Assembly (NCBI GenBank): GCA_036940085.1
Contig: JALLBK010000105.1
Location: forward strand, 1-64,000
Reading direction: 5' to 3'
Length of the DNA: 64,000 bases
Source: Discostella pseudostelligera
Taxonomy: Eukaryota; Bacillariophyta; Thalassiosirophyceae; Thalassiosirales; Thalassiosiraceae
Shown: in pieces, positions 10,132 through 20,054 of the stretch
Layout of the letters: every line of letters begins with the position of its first letter
Position numbering within the stretch: the stretch's first letter is position 1
The notes under the pieces: model-generated
Seen by the model: the letters and a program-made list of their open reading frames with translations, nothing else
The model's database searches: none
What the model was told of the DNA's origin: nothing
Made by a program: the position numbers and the translations under genes

Positions 10132-11194
10132 TTCTGGTGGATTAATATTAATAATTTGAAGCTGGTGCTAGTGAGGGTGAAGGGCGGTGATGTACCTGAT
10201 GCGTGGATTCTGATTTGCTGCTGCTACTGCCGCTGTTGCTAGCGGACGAAGATGTCTACCGCGATGCCGTCGGTGTGATATCTATCTACGACTACGAAGC
10301 GGAAAATGACCGTGGGCCATGGCCTGGCGATGGCGGGGCGATGGCAAAAGAAATTTCGATCGGGGGCGGGGGGGCGGCCCTCTTTTTGTGTGGAGATCAG
10401 ACTTACAGGTGGAAGACTATTTTGGCGGGGGGAAGAGACGGAGTCGACGAACAGACCACTTCCACCTGGAAGAGATTTGGCGGGAGACTTCTCGATCGAC
10501 TCGACTCGACTCGAACGACTTCCACGCGGCAGAGATTTGGCGGGAGAGATGTCGTATTTGTCACACGTGGAAGATAGTACCGCTTCAAGAAGTCAGAAGT
10601 CCCCATTGATTGAAGTGCGGTAATCGGTAGAGGGTAATCTGATACGAACGGTAAATCATATGGTACGGTTCTTCTCTAGGGAGATATTCTAATGACCGAC
10701 AGAGCAGCAAAGTAGGTGGGGTCGTCAATCGAGACGAGGGCGACGGGAGAGTATACGCGATACGCGACGTGGACGATTCATTGCGCTCCGAAATCATCAT
10801 CATCTTTGATCATCTCTATCGTCTATCGTCATATTGCACGTGGTGGAGAGTAGAAAGAGTTCGAGAGGTAGAATGTAGAATACAAACGTATTATTACGCA
10901 ATTACATTGCCAAATACCGCTCGGCAATTGTGGCATTTCGTGTTCATTTAATGTCACGAAGAACCCCAAAGTTGAACTCTCAGATGCAAAGAACGATATC
11001 AATTGCATCAACTCATTTAGTACGATCATGTATCATTTGCAGTTTGTAGGCGCTGACCTCGAAATCAATCTCTGCAGAGTTGTTTTTCCCGCATGGAATA
11101 ATGGTCGATCTCGACTCTCCACTCTCCATCATCATGTGCATCATGACTCCAATAACTGACACATCGCTGTTCCCAAGTAACCCCCTAAACAATT
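10132..11194. promoter_or_regulatory. Rpt3 upstream region with repeated E2F/G-box-like modules
   Basis: The roughly 1-kb gap contains E2F-like boxes at about 10420, 10475-10487 and 10535-10547. The last two sit just after CCACCTGG and CCACGCGG, and CACGTGG follows at about 10565. A (CGACT)n-like run lies between them. Several frames are open here at once because the sequence is G-rich and repetitive; none looks like a protein. I see nothing in 10.6-11.2 kb beyond A/T-richer spacer. Confidence 0.5.
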
Positions 11195-11584
11195 CTACCT
11201 GCGTCGAACACTCTCCCACATTTCCCGTAGTACTTCATTCTGTCGTTTCAGTTCCGATATTTGAATGTGTAAACTCTCAATCTCGAATTTTTCACGTAGT
11301 CCACCATCATCTTCATCACCCGACTTTCTTTGGTGGCTCGTTCTCCTCCTCCTCGTACTCGTCGTCGTTTCTCGATCGGTCCGGCTCTGGCCTTGTTGTA
11401 GATTTCTACTCTCGAGCGTTAATGTACTTCGTAGATCATGTATCAATTTCTCATCATCGTATGAATTTGCAGAGCGATGGCTGTCGTCGACGCTAGTACT
11501 ACTTCGGTTGCTGTCGTCGGGACCACTGCATTCGTCGTAGTGACCACCAGGGGCGGCTCGTAGTTGGATTTCGGTCATCATCAT
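11195..11584 (-). CDS. Small acidic/coiled-coil protein, unknown; 3' structure unclear
   Basis: ATG at 11584 opens a 129-residue frame with a Ser/Asp-rich N-terminus, a basic Arg patch (about 80-88) and a short coiled coil (EIESLHIQISELKRQNEVLREMWE). It ends at TAG in CGCAGGTAG. A second frame shifted by one base continues for about 65 plausible codons (11219..11013). A very short intron of about 35 nt, a frameshift or a sequencing error could link them. No family is recognised. Confidence 0.4.
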   Translation of the reverse strand: MMMTEIQLRAAPGGHYDECSGPDDSNRSSTSVDDSHRSANSYDDEKLIHDLRSTLTLESRNLQQGQSRTDRETTTSTRRRRTSHQRKSGDEDDGGLREKFEIESLHIQISELKRQNEVLREMWESVRRR

Positions 11585-11928
11585 GGTGGTAGGAGGTAGG
11601 TTGCGGTGATATCGAGATTATGAGATAAGTAATTATTTGGGCTTAGGGCGGCGGTCGGCGTCGGCGGTGGTGTCGATTTGAGGATGCGAAAAGTCTGCCA
11701 TCATCGCGAACCACCTTATTTTGTGACATGAGCAGTGACGCGGCTGGCGGGGGCGATGCCGGCCACGTCAGTGAATAATCGGGGCGAAGTGAAAGAAGTG
11801 CCCCCCTATTTTCCCCGCTATCCCCATCGCCGTTTCTTCCCGCCAAAAGTAATACCACCAGCAAACAAACAACTAGGAGTACTACGAAAATATCGTAACG
11901 CACACCTCCCGTCCACCTCCTCCCAACC
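11585..11928. promoter_or_regulatory. Divergent spacer with an E2F-like site
   Basis: The spacer separates the coiled-coil ORF from the lumenal protein gene. TTCCCGCCAAAA at 11837-11848 lies about 85 bp upstream of the ATG at 11929. Confidence 0.5.
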
Positions 11929-12630
11929 ATGAAGGTATTCATGCTCATTACTACCTTGTTGCTCCGCGGTATGGAGGAGAATGCCGTGCACTGCTTCTCC
12001 GCACCAACCATCTCGCGTTCTACCGTATCGCACGGCTTGAAATTGCAGGCAACAATTCAACTACATCATCGCCACGGAGATGAACATGAACTATCCAACA
12101 TAGGCGACAACATCATTATGATGTCACAGCGTAGGAGCCTCCTATTGAACTTCCTAAGCGCATCCTCCACTCTGCTGCTCTTACCAACCACCTCCAATGC
12201 AGCTAATATTCCATCGGTAACATCTGCGGAATTCGACATAATCTTAAAAGACTCTGCCAAATCCATCTTCATCGTGGAACTCTCCGGTCCAAAATCCGAA
12301 ACAGCAATTGTTAAATTAGTCGACGGCACTACCTTCTCCATATCCGATCTCGTAGAATCATCGACTGACCCACGCTCACCATTGAAATTAGTAGCTCGGT
12401 GTCGATTGTACAAAGTCCCCGTAAAGAATACTGGTCTACTCAGCGCCCTAAGTGGCGAGACATCGATCATATCCAATTCGGGAAAAAAGACCAAGTCCTA
12501 TATGAACCCACGTGTGCAAGAGGCGGAAAAAAAGGAGAAGGAGAAGAGGGAACGTATGATGGAGGATGAACGGGAGAGATTGGCGGAGCTTTATAGGATG
12601 GAGGGGGCAGAGGAGGAATTGTTAAAGTGA
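11929..12630 (+). CDS. Predicted thylakoid-lumen protein, possible FtsH-extracellular-like domain
   Basis: The 233-residue protein has a three-part targeting leader. A short signal peptide (about 1-22) ends at CFSAP, the diatom plastid cleavage context in which F is +1. A transit-like basic region follows. A second hydrophobic segment begins with twin Arg (QRRSLLLNFL, about 67-76) and ends SNAAN, as in Tat-type lumen targeting. The mature part starts with VTSAEFDIILKDSAKSIFIVEL, then VKLVDGTTFSISDL. That order (S-x-F, repeated beta strands, DGT) is reminiscent of the membrane-external domain of FtsH proteases, but this is weak inference. The last 45 residues are a charged helix (EKKEKEKRERMMEDERERL). 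Confidence 0.65.
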   Translation: MKVFMLITTLLLRGMEENAVHCFSAPTISRSTVSHGLKLQATIQLHHRHGDEHELSNIGDNIIMMSQRRSLLLNFLSASSTLLLLPTTSNAANIPSVTSAEFDIILKDSAKSIFIVELSGPKSETAIVKLVDGTTFSISDLVESSTDPRSPLKLVARCRLYKVPVKNTGLLSALSGETSIISNSGKKTKSYMNPRVQEAEKKEKEKRERMMEDERERLAELYRMEGAEEELLK

Positions 12631-12861
12631 GCCAATAATATTGTGACCCAACACTTAGGAGGTAGTAAGCAATCACTGCCGTCGCACAGTGATACCTATT
12701 CTACTGTGCTTGAAGACAACAACATCATGTACACGAGTAAATAGATTTGCTAATATGGTAATCCTCTCGTACCATCTCTCTGACGCTCGCCTTCCCCTAT
12801 CCTCATCCCCACCCCGACACCCTCTCTTCCGTCTTCCCCAACAATTCAGAGAACAAACACC

Positions 12862-14403
12862 TTAAACCTTGCTATAATCCAACTTACTCTCCAAATACTT
12901 ATTATCCAAAATCTTTCTTGCCGCTTTCATAAAATCCTCTTCCAATACATAGTCACGATCATTCCGAATCGCAAACAATCCGGCCTCGGTACAGATATTG
13001 CGCATATCGGCACCATTGAGTCCATCTGCCAACTTTACTACGCTCTCATAATCAATGTCGCCACGCTTGGTAATGGAGGCAGAGTGGATCTTGAGAATTT
13101 CAAGACGTTGGGTTTCGTTGGGTTCAGGAATTTCAATTTTGCGATCGAGACGTCCTGGACGGAGCAAGGCTGGATCCAAAATCTAGAGGTTGATGATGAT
13201 GAATAATTGCGACGACGGGAATATATTGCATGGGAGGGATGTACGGTGAGTTCCCCATTCGAATGCAAAACATCATAGCGCGCACAAAACAATAAACAAC
13301 AACTCACATCAGGACGATTCGTAGCCATGACCATCTTCACCTGTCCCTGATCCTCAAATCCATCCATCTGATTCAACAATTCCATCAACGTCCTTTGAAT
13401 CTCCCGATCGGCAGAAGTGCCCTCACTGAAACGTGATCCGCCAATTGCATCAATCTATGGAGAGATACATGCATTGACGATGAACTATTTGATGAGGAAA
13501 CAATCACATGATAAAAAAACTCAGAAATTATGCTCTCGACTAACCTCATCCATGAAAATGACACAGGGTTGATGATCTTTAGCAAAACCAAACATTTCAC
13601 GGATAATGCGGGCCGATTCGCCAATGTACTTGTCGACAATGGCCGAGGCGACTACCTTGAGAAAGGTGGCGGAGATGTTCGAGGCAAGTGCACGGGCTAG
13701 GAGGGTTTTGCCGGTGCCGGGAGGTCCGTAGAGGAGTACTCCTTTGGGTGCCTATTATGATCGGGGAGGGGGTGTAAAGAACATGCAAGTCGAATTGAAA
13801 AAAGAATGAGCTTGGCGAAGTCAACAATAGATACCGTTACAAGTCAATTCTTCTACTCACCTTAATCCCCACCCGAATAAACAATTCCGGATTGGTCAAC
13901 GGCAATTCAATGACCTCCCGCAACTCCCGAATCTGTTCATTCAACCCTCCAATATCACTGAAACTAACCTTCTTTCCATTCTCGCCCTCATCTTCCGTAT
14001 TTTGCATATGAAATACCGTCGGGTCGACTTCACGAGGTAAGATCCTCATAATGGTAAGTGTGGTCATATCCAATGCCACACGTGTACCAGGCTTTAGTTT
14101 TTCGAAATTGAGACGAGAGCGACAGCCGACGACATAGCGTGGTCCAGAGGATGCTTTGACAATGAAGCGATCATTGTCGAGACGCTTTAAGACGTCGCCG
14201 ATAATTTGACCGACCGATTGGAGGGCGGTCAGATCATCTTCGGTTTTTTGGTAACGGGCGACGAGGCCTTTGACGTCCTCGCGCATGCGTTTGAGACGAG
14301 CTTCGATTTCACGATGTTCACGGATTTTGGCACGGTATTGTTCAAGGACTTGATCGCGTTCGGAGGGGGCCGCGGCGGCGGGTGCTGAATCGGAGATTGA
14401 CAT
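12862..14403 (-). CDS. RPT4: 26S proteasome regulatory ATPase Rpt4 (PSMC6)
   Basis: Four exons (14403..13861, 13751..13545, 13454..13308, 13182..12862) with introns of 109, 90 and 125 nt, all phase 0, encode 405 residues, the normal family size. Features are an N-terminal coiled coil; [68 protein letters not shown]; Walker [15 protein letters not shown]; Walker [33 protein letters not shown]; and [25 protein letters not shown]. The wording of the OB and linker regions is specific to Rpt4. Its gene lies only 2.7 kb from Rpt3, in the same orientation. Confidence 0.95.
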
Positions 14404-14775
14404 TTTTGATGCTGTTGTTGCGAAGGTGGTGGCGGCGTAGGCGTAGAGTTGGCGATGAAGACGAATGTGGTGGCGGGGGAGGTCGATTAATAAGACGGAT
14501 AGGTGGATTGATAGGTAAATATTACTGAGTAGTAGGAGCTGCGGCGGCGATCATGGTCATCGTCGGCGGCGTTTTGGATGTTGGGAGAAGCAAGAAGATT
14601 TCGGGCAAAATGCACGGCCCCCGTTTTCGCGCCCCCGAATTCACTTCGACCCGACGCCAGACAGACGAAATCTCCGCCACTGATTTCTTCCCGCCAAAAT
14701 TTCGTGCATAATATCTTCGACACTGGAACATCATCATCATCACATCATCATCATCTTCACTTCGACATCGCAACC
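14404..14775. promoter_or_regulatory. Divergent promoter between Rpt4 and Nep1/Emg1
   Basis: TTCCCGCCAAAAT at 14688-14700 lies about 80 bp upstream of the Nep1 ATG. A GACAGACGAAA element (14671-14681) resembles the recurrent ACGGACAGAC motif. Confidence 0.5.
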
Positions 14776-15666
14776 ATGGCTGCCGACGACGACGAATCCG
14801 ATGCCAGCGGCACTGCGTCTTCCAACGACGACGACGATGAATACGACAACGAAGAAGAACAGCAGCCTACCCAGAAACGACAACGCACATCTGCTCCGCC
14901 CGTTCCACCACCACTCGAAATCGCCCCATCATCCGACGCCGCCACCTCTGCCATCCAATCCAAATCAAGCTCCCTCCTCCTAACCGGCTCGAAACAACAA
15001 GGCAAATCCAGCCGCATTATCGTAGTACTCGATCAAGCCAAACTCGAAACCATTAAAAATCGACGTGGCAACTATGAACTTCTCAACTGCGATGATCATC
15101 GTGACATATGCAAGAAGAAGCTAAAGAAAGATCCCAAAGAATTCCGTCCTGACATTTGTCATCAAGAACTATTGGCACTATTGGATAGTCCACTGAACAA
15201 AAGTGGCCATTTGCAACTGTACATCTCTACAAGTCGGAGTGTATTAATTGAATTACACCCCAGTGTTCGTATTCCACGGACCTACAAACGATTTGCTGGC
15301 TTGATGGTGCAATTATTGCACAAGATGAAAATCAAGGCTAGTGAGAATGGAACCACCTTAATGAAGGTTATCAAAAACCCATTATCGCAACATTTGCCAG
15401 TCGGGACACATGTGTATGGCATGTCTTGTCAGGGAATATTGTATAGTCCGACTTCACTTGCCAAATCACTTATTCCGACAAGTCCAGACGAATGTATCGA
15501 TCATCCAGTCTGTTTTATTGTCGGTGCCATGGCATCGGGACATGTTACCGTGGACGATCATCCGTATATTGAGAAGATGTTTAGTATATCGGAGTATCCA
15601 TTGAGTGGGGCTACGGCGATTAATAGGATTTTGGGAGCGATTGAGCATCAGTGGGGTATTGTATGA
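14776..15666 (+). CDS. EMG1: 18S rRNA pseudouridine N1-methyltransferase Nep1/Emg1
   Basis: Nep1 is a SPOUT-class methyltransferase that modifies a hypermodified pseudouridine in the small-subunit rRNA and is needed for 40S assembly. After an acidic N-terminal extension, the conserved domain begins at IIVVLDQAKLETIKN. RPDICHQELLALLDSPLNKSGHLQLYI, VLIELHPSVRIPRTYKRFAGLMVQLL and DECIDHPVCFIVGAMASGHV follow, then EYPLSGATAINRI near the end. The cofactor-binding G-A-x-x-x-G and the terminal S-L/P-S-x-A features are as expected. An in-frame ATG at 14578 exists, but it would pull the promoter-like CCCGCCAAAA box into the coding sequence. ATG 14776 in AACCATGG gives 296 residues and is preferred. 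Confidence 0.93.
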   Translation: MAADDDESDASGTASSNDDDDEYDNEEEQQPTQKRQRTSAPPVPPPLEIAPSSDAATSAIQSKSSSLLLTGSKQQGKSSRIIVVLDQAKLETIKNRRGNYELLNCDDHRDICKKKLKKDPKEFRPDICHQELLALLDSPLNKSGHLQLYISTSRSVLIELHPSVRIPRTYKRFAGLMVQLLHKMKIKASENGTTLMKVIKNPLSQHLPVGTHVYGMSCQGILYSPTSLAKSLIPTSPDECIDHPVCFIVGAMASGHVTVDDHPYIEKMFSISEYPLSGATAINRILGAIEHQWGIV

Positions 15667-15890
15667 GTTTTTGGCAGGATGCTGGAGGAGCATTATCAAG
15701 ATTATGCGAGGAATGTGGCCGAAAGAGTGTAATGCGATTACGACCGGGATGCGTGCGGCAATTCATGGGAGTGTTGGAGTATGACATGACGGGAAATCGA
15801 GTAAAAATGATTTGAATAAATTATTGGTTTGCTTTTGAGACAGTCTATGCAGACGCCTCTTCTGATATACATAAATATAAAGCTCATAAA

Positions 15891-18074
15891 TCATGACGAA
15901 GGAAATATCTCATAGTCACGGTAATCAACCACATCATCGAAGCCGCCGTCGTCGTCATCATCATCATCTTCATACATCTCCAGCAAAAAATCATTCTCCA
16001 TCTCCCCGTTATCTTCATCAAATTCATCATCCGAATCGAAGACAAAATCATTCGCGTAGAAAGAATCCGCATCTATCAAATAGTCCATCTCTTCGAACGA
16101 ATCCCCCTCCTCACAATATGAAATAATCGATTGAGAAGGGATATCCACCAAGAATGACAGAACATTCGGAATTATCACTGTCGCTCCACAATTGTATCGG
16201 GCTTTCGATCTTATGGAACTGATATTTTCACTGATCAGGTCAGAACATTGCTCCGCAATCTTCGATTTCCAGAGAGCGAGTTCCAACAATGAGGCTGCAT
16301 CCTTCAATGCGATGTAGTTGTCCAACCTAGAAGTTATCACTTCACAGTACAATCGAAACTTGTCAGAATGTACACAAGCAAACCGCCGGACCATATCACA
16401 AATATCATCCCTCCATTTCTTTGTTGATATCAAACCCAAACGCTTTGGAATTTTACATGACATCAAAAATAAATACACTTGTTTCCAGTCTTTGTCAAAC
16501 TGAGGGTAATACCAATCAGAAAGTGCCAATTCAATCACTAAATCTTCGACGTCCGTGCAAAACATAATAGCCACCAAGCTTTGGCAGTTATCGAACGCAT
16601 TCCCTTCAATGTTCGTGACGGAGACAGGAATGCTGATGTGCTGCAACAAATTGCAGCCTTCAAACGCCCGAGACCCGATACGTTCAAGACCATCGCAGAG
16701 ATCGACATACATCAACTGCATGCAACTATAGAATGAATTACAGCCTATAGATTGGACGGATGACGGAACTCTGACTCGTTCAAGTGACGTACAATTCTGG
16801 AACGCACTTTCCCCAATTCCTCTAACCCCATTGCATATCTCCATGTCAATCAATTTCGTGCAATCACGGAATGACTCCAAGCTTTTGACGGAAGAGGGTA
16901 TTACAATACTCTCTAACGATGTGCATTCTACAAATGCATCTGTCTCAATATTTTCAAGCCCCCGCGCAAGCTCAACCTCCCGCAATTTCAAACAACAACC
17001 GAATGCGCGAACCCCTATCGATTTGACGGAAGATGGCACTCTCAATCGCTTCAGGGCTGTACAGTAATGGAATGCTCTATCCATAATTGTCACAAGTCCC
17101 TCATTCAGTTCCACGTCAAACAATCGAAGGCAACCAACGAATGCGTTCGTACCAATAGTGGTGACGGAGGAAGGGACAACAATTTGCTTGAGTGATGAGC
17201 AAGTCCCAAATGCACACTCCCGAATCTCGATCAGACCCTCACACATATTCACGTCCATCAATCACGTGCAAATAGAGAATGCATTCGGACCAATAGTGGT
17301 GACGGAAGATGGAATAACAATTCGCTCAAGGGAATAGCAGGATGTGAACCCACCGTCCATAATTTCTGTCAGACCCTCAACGAGCACCACCTCCTTCAAT
17401 TTCACACAATCACGGAATGCACGAACTCCTATCACCTTGACACTGGAGGGTATAACAATAAGCTCGAGAGCGATACAACCGGCAAAAGCCTCATCCTCAA
17501 TCTTGTTGATTCCATCACAGAGTTCCACATTCATTAGTTTTAAACAATCACTGAATGCGCCCTTTCCGATCTCCTTTACACTGGATGGCATAACTATGCG
17601 CTCAAGGGAAACGCAATTATGAAATGCTTTTTGCTCAATCTGTTTCAGGCCCACGCAGAGCTCCAACTCTGCCAACCGTTCACAATGAATGAAGGCATTG
17701 CGTCCAATAACTTCCACAGAAGAGGGTATCTTCATGCGCTCAAGATTTTTACAGCTTAGGAATGACTCAAATTCAATAATTCGTAGAAGTCCGTCATCGC
17801 AAAGTTCCACGTCTCGTAACGAACGACAGTTCGAGAATGCCCCGGTGTCAATGGCGGCGACGGTAGGCGAGACGCGAACATGGGTCACTTTTCTCCAGGC
17901 CTTGCTTTCTGACTTGTTCTTCTTGGGAGGCCCACCACCGCCAGTGTAGAAACATTCCACTCGTTCACTGGACATGTTATCACTATCAATGCCGGCTTCA
18001 AAGATATTAGGAGGTATTATTAGGATGCGCCGGGTAGGGACGGCGGCGGCATTGACACCATTGATCATTGTCAT
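15891..18074 (-). pseudogene. BspA-type leucine-rich repeat gene interrupted by one in-frame TGA
   Basis: One continuous reading frame from ATG 18074 to stop 15891 (about 726 residues plus the stop position) is broken only at 17264..17262 (TGA). Both sides carry the same 23-residue LRR_5/BspA repeat: AFxxCxxLxxVxLxxGLxxI, then IPSSVxxIG. The stop falls between C-T and L-M-D-V, a place where other repeats have K, R or Q (C-L-K-L, C-T-K-L, C-M-Q-L). A single CGA-to-TGA or AGA-to-TGA change would explain it. After the repeats comes a non-repeat region (ALSDWYYPQFDKDWKQVYLFL; DAASLLELALWKSKIAEQ; NCGATVIIPNVLSFL) and an acidic tail. A frame upstream of 18074 opens only at TTG inside an E2F-like box. 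It could be a young pseudogene, an allelic variant or a base-call error. Confidence 0.75.
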
Positions 18075-18398
18075 TGTCAATTCGTCACCGTCCGTCGCTG
18101 TTCGCTGCTCGTAGCTCCGGTCTCCCGCCAAATCCCACTGTCACGGTTCAGGAAGTCGAGTCGTCGTGCAGGTTCCAGAAGGTTCCACAAGATTCCCGAT
18201 GTTTCGAGAAGGTTCCAGCCAACAACGATCTTGAACAAAGATACTTAACAGGTTCGATATTGAATTTTAAAATTGAAAAGATACTTAACAACAGCTCAGC
18301 ACGTACACGACCAAAGGAGAGATGCACCACCGCCCACCGCCAGCCACCGCCACACAAAAGCCGATGCAGTTGCCAGTTGTTGCTGTTGCCGACGGACG
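18075..18398. promoter_or_regulatory. Divergent promoter of two LRR genes with two perfect heat-shock elements
   Basis: TTCNNGAANNTTC occurs perfectly at 18173-18185 and 18203-18215, with extra TTC/GAA half-sites between and before (TTCAGGAAG near 18147). An E2F-like TCTCCCGCCAAAT is at 18121-18133. AGATACTTAACA is repeated at about 18239-18250 and 18279-18290 on the side of the + strand gene. Confidence 0.6.
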
Positions 18399-19982
18399 AT
18401 GACGATGAAGCGCCCGCCGCCCTATGCGTCTGTGGCCCCAGCCCCAGCGACGACGGCCGCCGCCATCCCCAGCAACCACCCTAGCACGGACATGGAGGTC
18501 AGCAGTAGCCGTAGCCGCAGCCGCACTGACGACAACAACAACGACTTCCTAATGAATCATCCACCAGGTCCACTCAATTTAATCTACGGACCCGAATCTC
18601 CCATAAAGCTATCCGACATTACACGTCATCTTACGTCGGCCCGTAAGCGTCGTCGATCCATTGCTCATCTCAGTTTTCTGGGATGTCACTTCTCCGATGG
18701 TGCACGTGTCGTCTTCCGCAAGTTGGGAAAAAAGTTACAACGAGTTGATACTACTATGAAAGAATTGGCTATTTCGGGTATACCCAGTTTGGGAAATGCG
18801 GAGCTATCATCTCTCGCTCCATTTTTGAATAAAAGTACTACATTGCGATCACTTGATCTCACCGGCGCTACCTTCACCAGTGCTGCCATTGAGGAACTAC
18901 GACCATTCTTCAGTAAAAATAAGGCGTTGGAGGTGTTGGTATTGGGAGAGAATCCATGTATTGGGGATGAGGGTGTGCATGTCCTTGTGACCTCGCTCCT
19001 AGAATCCTCCGTCTCCGGGTCCTCCGGTCGGGGAAGCAGGGGAAGGGGAAGGTTAAAAGTCCTTGCATTGGATTCCTGCGGTATTGGACTCGAGGGTGTC
19101 ACATCAATATCGAACTTCCTGAGCAGCTATCCTCCTGGTGGTGGAACGTCCTTGCATGTATTGGAATTGAGTAAAAACTACATTGGCGATCTTGGTGCTG
19201 AGATTCTCGCCGACGCTATTATTCGAGGTCATCATCGCTTGGGTCACCTATTCTTGAATTATGCAGAGATTGGTGACGGTGGTGCTCTTGCCCTTGGACG
19301 GCTGCTCCTATCAAATCAATCGTTGATCACATTATCGCTTCAACATAACACTAGGATTACGAACCTGGGGGCGTCCGCTCTTCTTGAGGCGTTGCTCGGC
19401 TATCCATCGATCAAGAGAATTCTTGAGAGTAACCACACGCTGAAGAGCATGAACCTGAGGGGGTGCAGTTTGATCAGTCCAGCGTTGCTCCAGCTAACTA
19501 CGTGGCATTCTTTCCACAGCCGAATCCTAACTACCGAGGATGCAATCATCCGATGGAAAGTCGAGTATCACCTCAAGAATAATGCCGAGTGCGGCTTAGG
19601 CCTCGACCATTTCGACTTGGAGTTAATGCCACGCATGCTGGCCTTTTTCGGAAAAGCCAGTGGTATTTCGAGTATCTTCAACGCATTGAAGAGTATGCCT
19701 CAATTGTACACCGATACCAATGTGAAAAGCGTCGATGAATTGCCGACGAAGGATAGCGAGCCAACAATGGAGAATTCATCCTTTTTGGATCAATTCAAGG
19801 CATCGTCCGTTAATAGATCCATGAAGAAGCACTATGCCATCTTTGTGAATCGGATCCCGAAGCGTCGTTCCATGTGTTGGCATCGGAATATTCGTATGCG
19901 AATCGATCGCGAGTCTAACTCGAGTAGCTGTAGTAAAAGTAAACACTCTACTTTTCATCAAAAGTTTACACTTCTTATTTAA
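18399..19982 (+). CDS. RNI-type leucine-rich repeat protein, unknown role
   Basis: The open frame starts at TTG 18273; the first ATG is 18399, giving 527 residues. The N-terminus is Pro/Ala/Ser-rich. From about residue 110 there are ribonuclease-inhibitor-like repeats of about 28 residues: LRSLDLTGATFTSAAIEEL, LEVLVLGENPCIGDEGVHVL, LKVLALDSCGIGLEGV, LHVLELSKNYIGDLGAEIL, LGHLFLNYAEIGDGGALAL and LITLSLQHNTRITNLGASAL. The C-terminal 170 residues are non-repetitive and basic (IPKRRSMCWHRNIRMR). Such proteins usually bind partners; no enzyme domain is visible. It faces a different LRR class (BspA-type) across a promoter with heat-shock elements. Confidence 0.75.
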   Translation: MTMKRPPPYASVAPAPATTAAAIPSNHPSTDMEVSSSRSRSRTDDNNNDFLMNHPPGPLNLIYGPESPIKLSDITRHLTSARKRRRSIAHLSFLGCHFSDGARVVFRKLGKKLQRVDTTMKELAISGIPSLGNAELSSLAPFLNKSTTLRSLDLTGATFTSAAIEELRPFFSKNKALEVLVLGENPCIGDEGVHVLVTSLLESSVSGSSGRGSRGRGRLKVLALDSCGIGLEGVTSISNFLSSYPPGGGTSLHVLELSKNYIGDLGAEILADAIIRGHHRLGHLFLNYAEIGDGGALALGRLLLSNQSLITLSLQHNTRITNLGASALLEALLGYPSIKRILESNHTLKSMNLRGCSLISPALLQLTTWHSFHSRILTTEDAIIRWKVEYHLKNNAECGLGLDHFDLELMPRMLAFFGKASGISSIFNALKSMPQLYTDTNVKSVDELPTKDSEPTMENSSFLDQFKASSVNRSMKKHYAIFVNRIPKRRSMCWHRNIRMRIDRESNSSSCSKSKHSTFHQKFTLLI

Positions 19983-20054
19983 GTTTACGTTTGGAGAATC
20001 GCTTGGATTGTAACTGCAGTGGAAGGATCTCTCGCCTCTTATTTCTCAAGGTCT

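Noticed and set aside
10203..10623. Three overlapping open frames upstream of Rpt3
   Set aside because: All frames are open at once in a G-rich repetitive promoter; the peptides only translate the E2F/G-box modules.
17262..17264. TGA in the LRR gene as a selenocysteine codon
   Set aside because: Equivalent positions in the other repeats hold K, R or Q, not Cys, and the gene is no known selenoprotein type.
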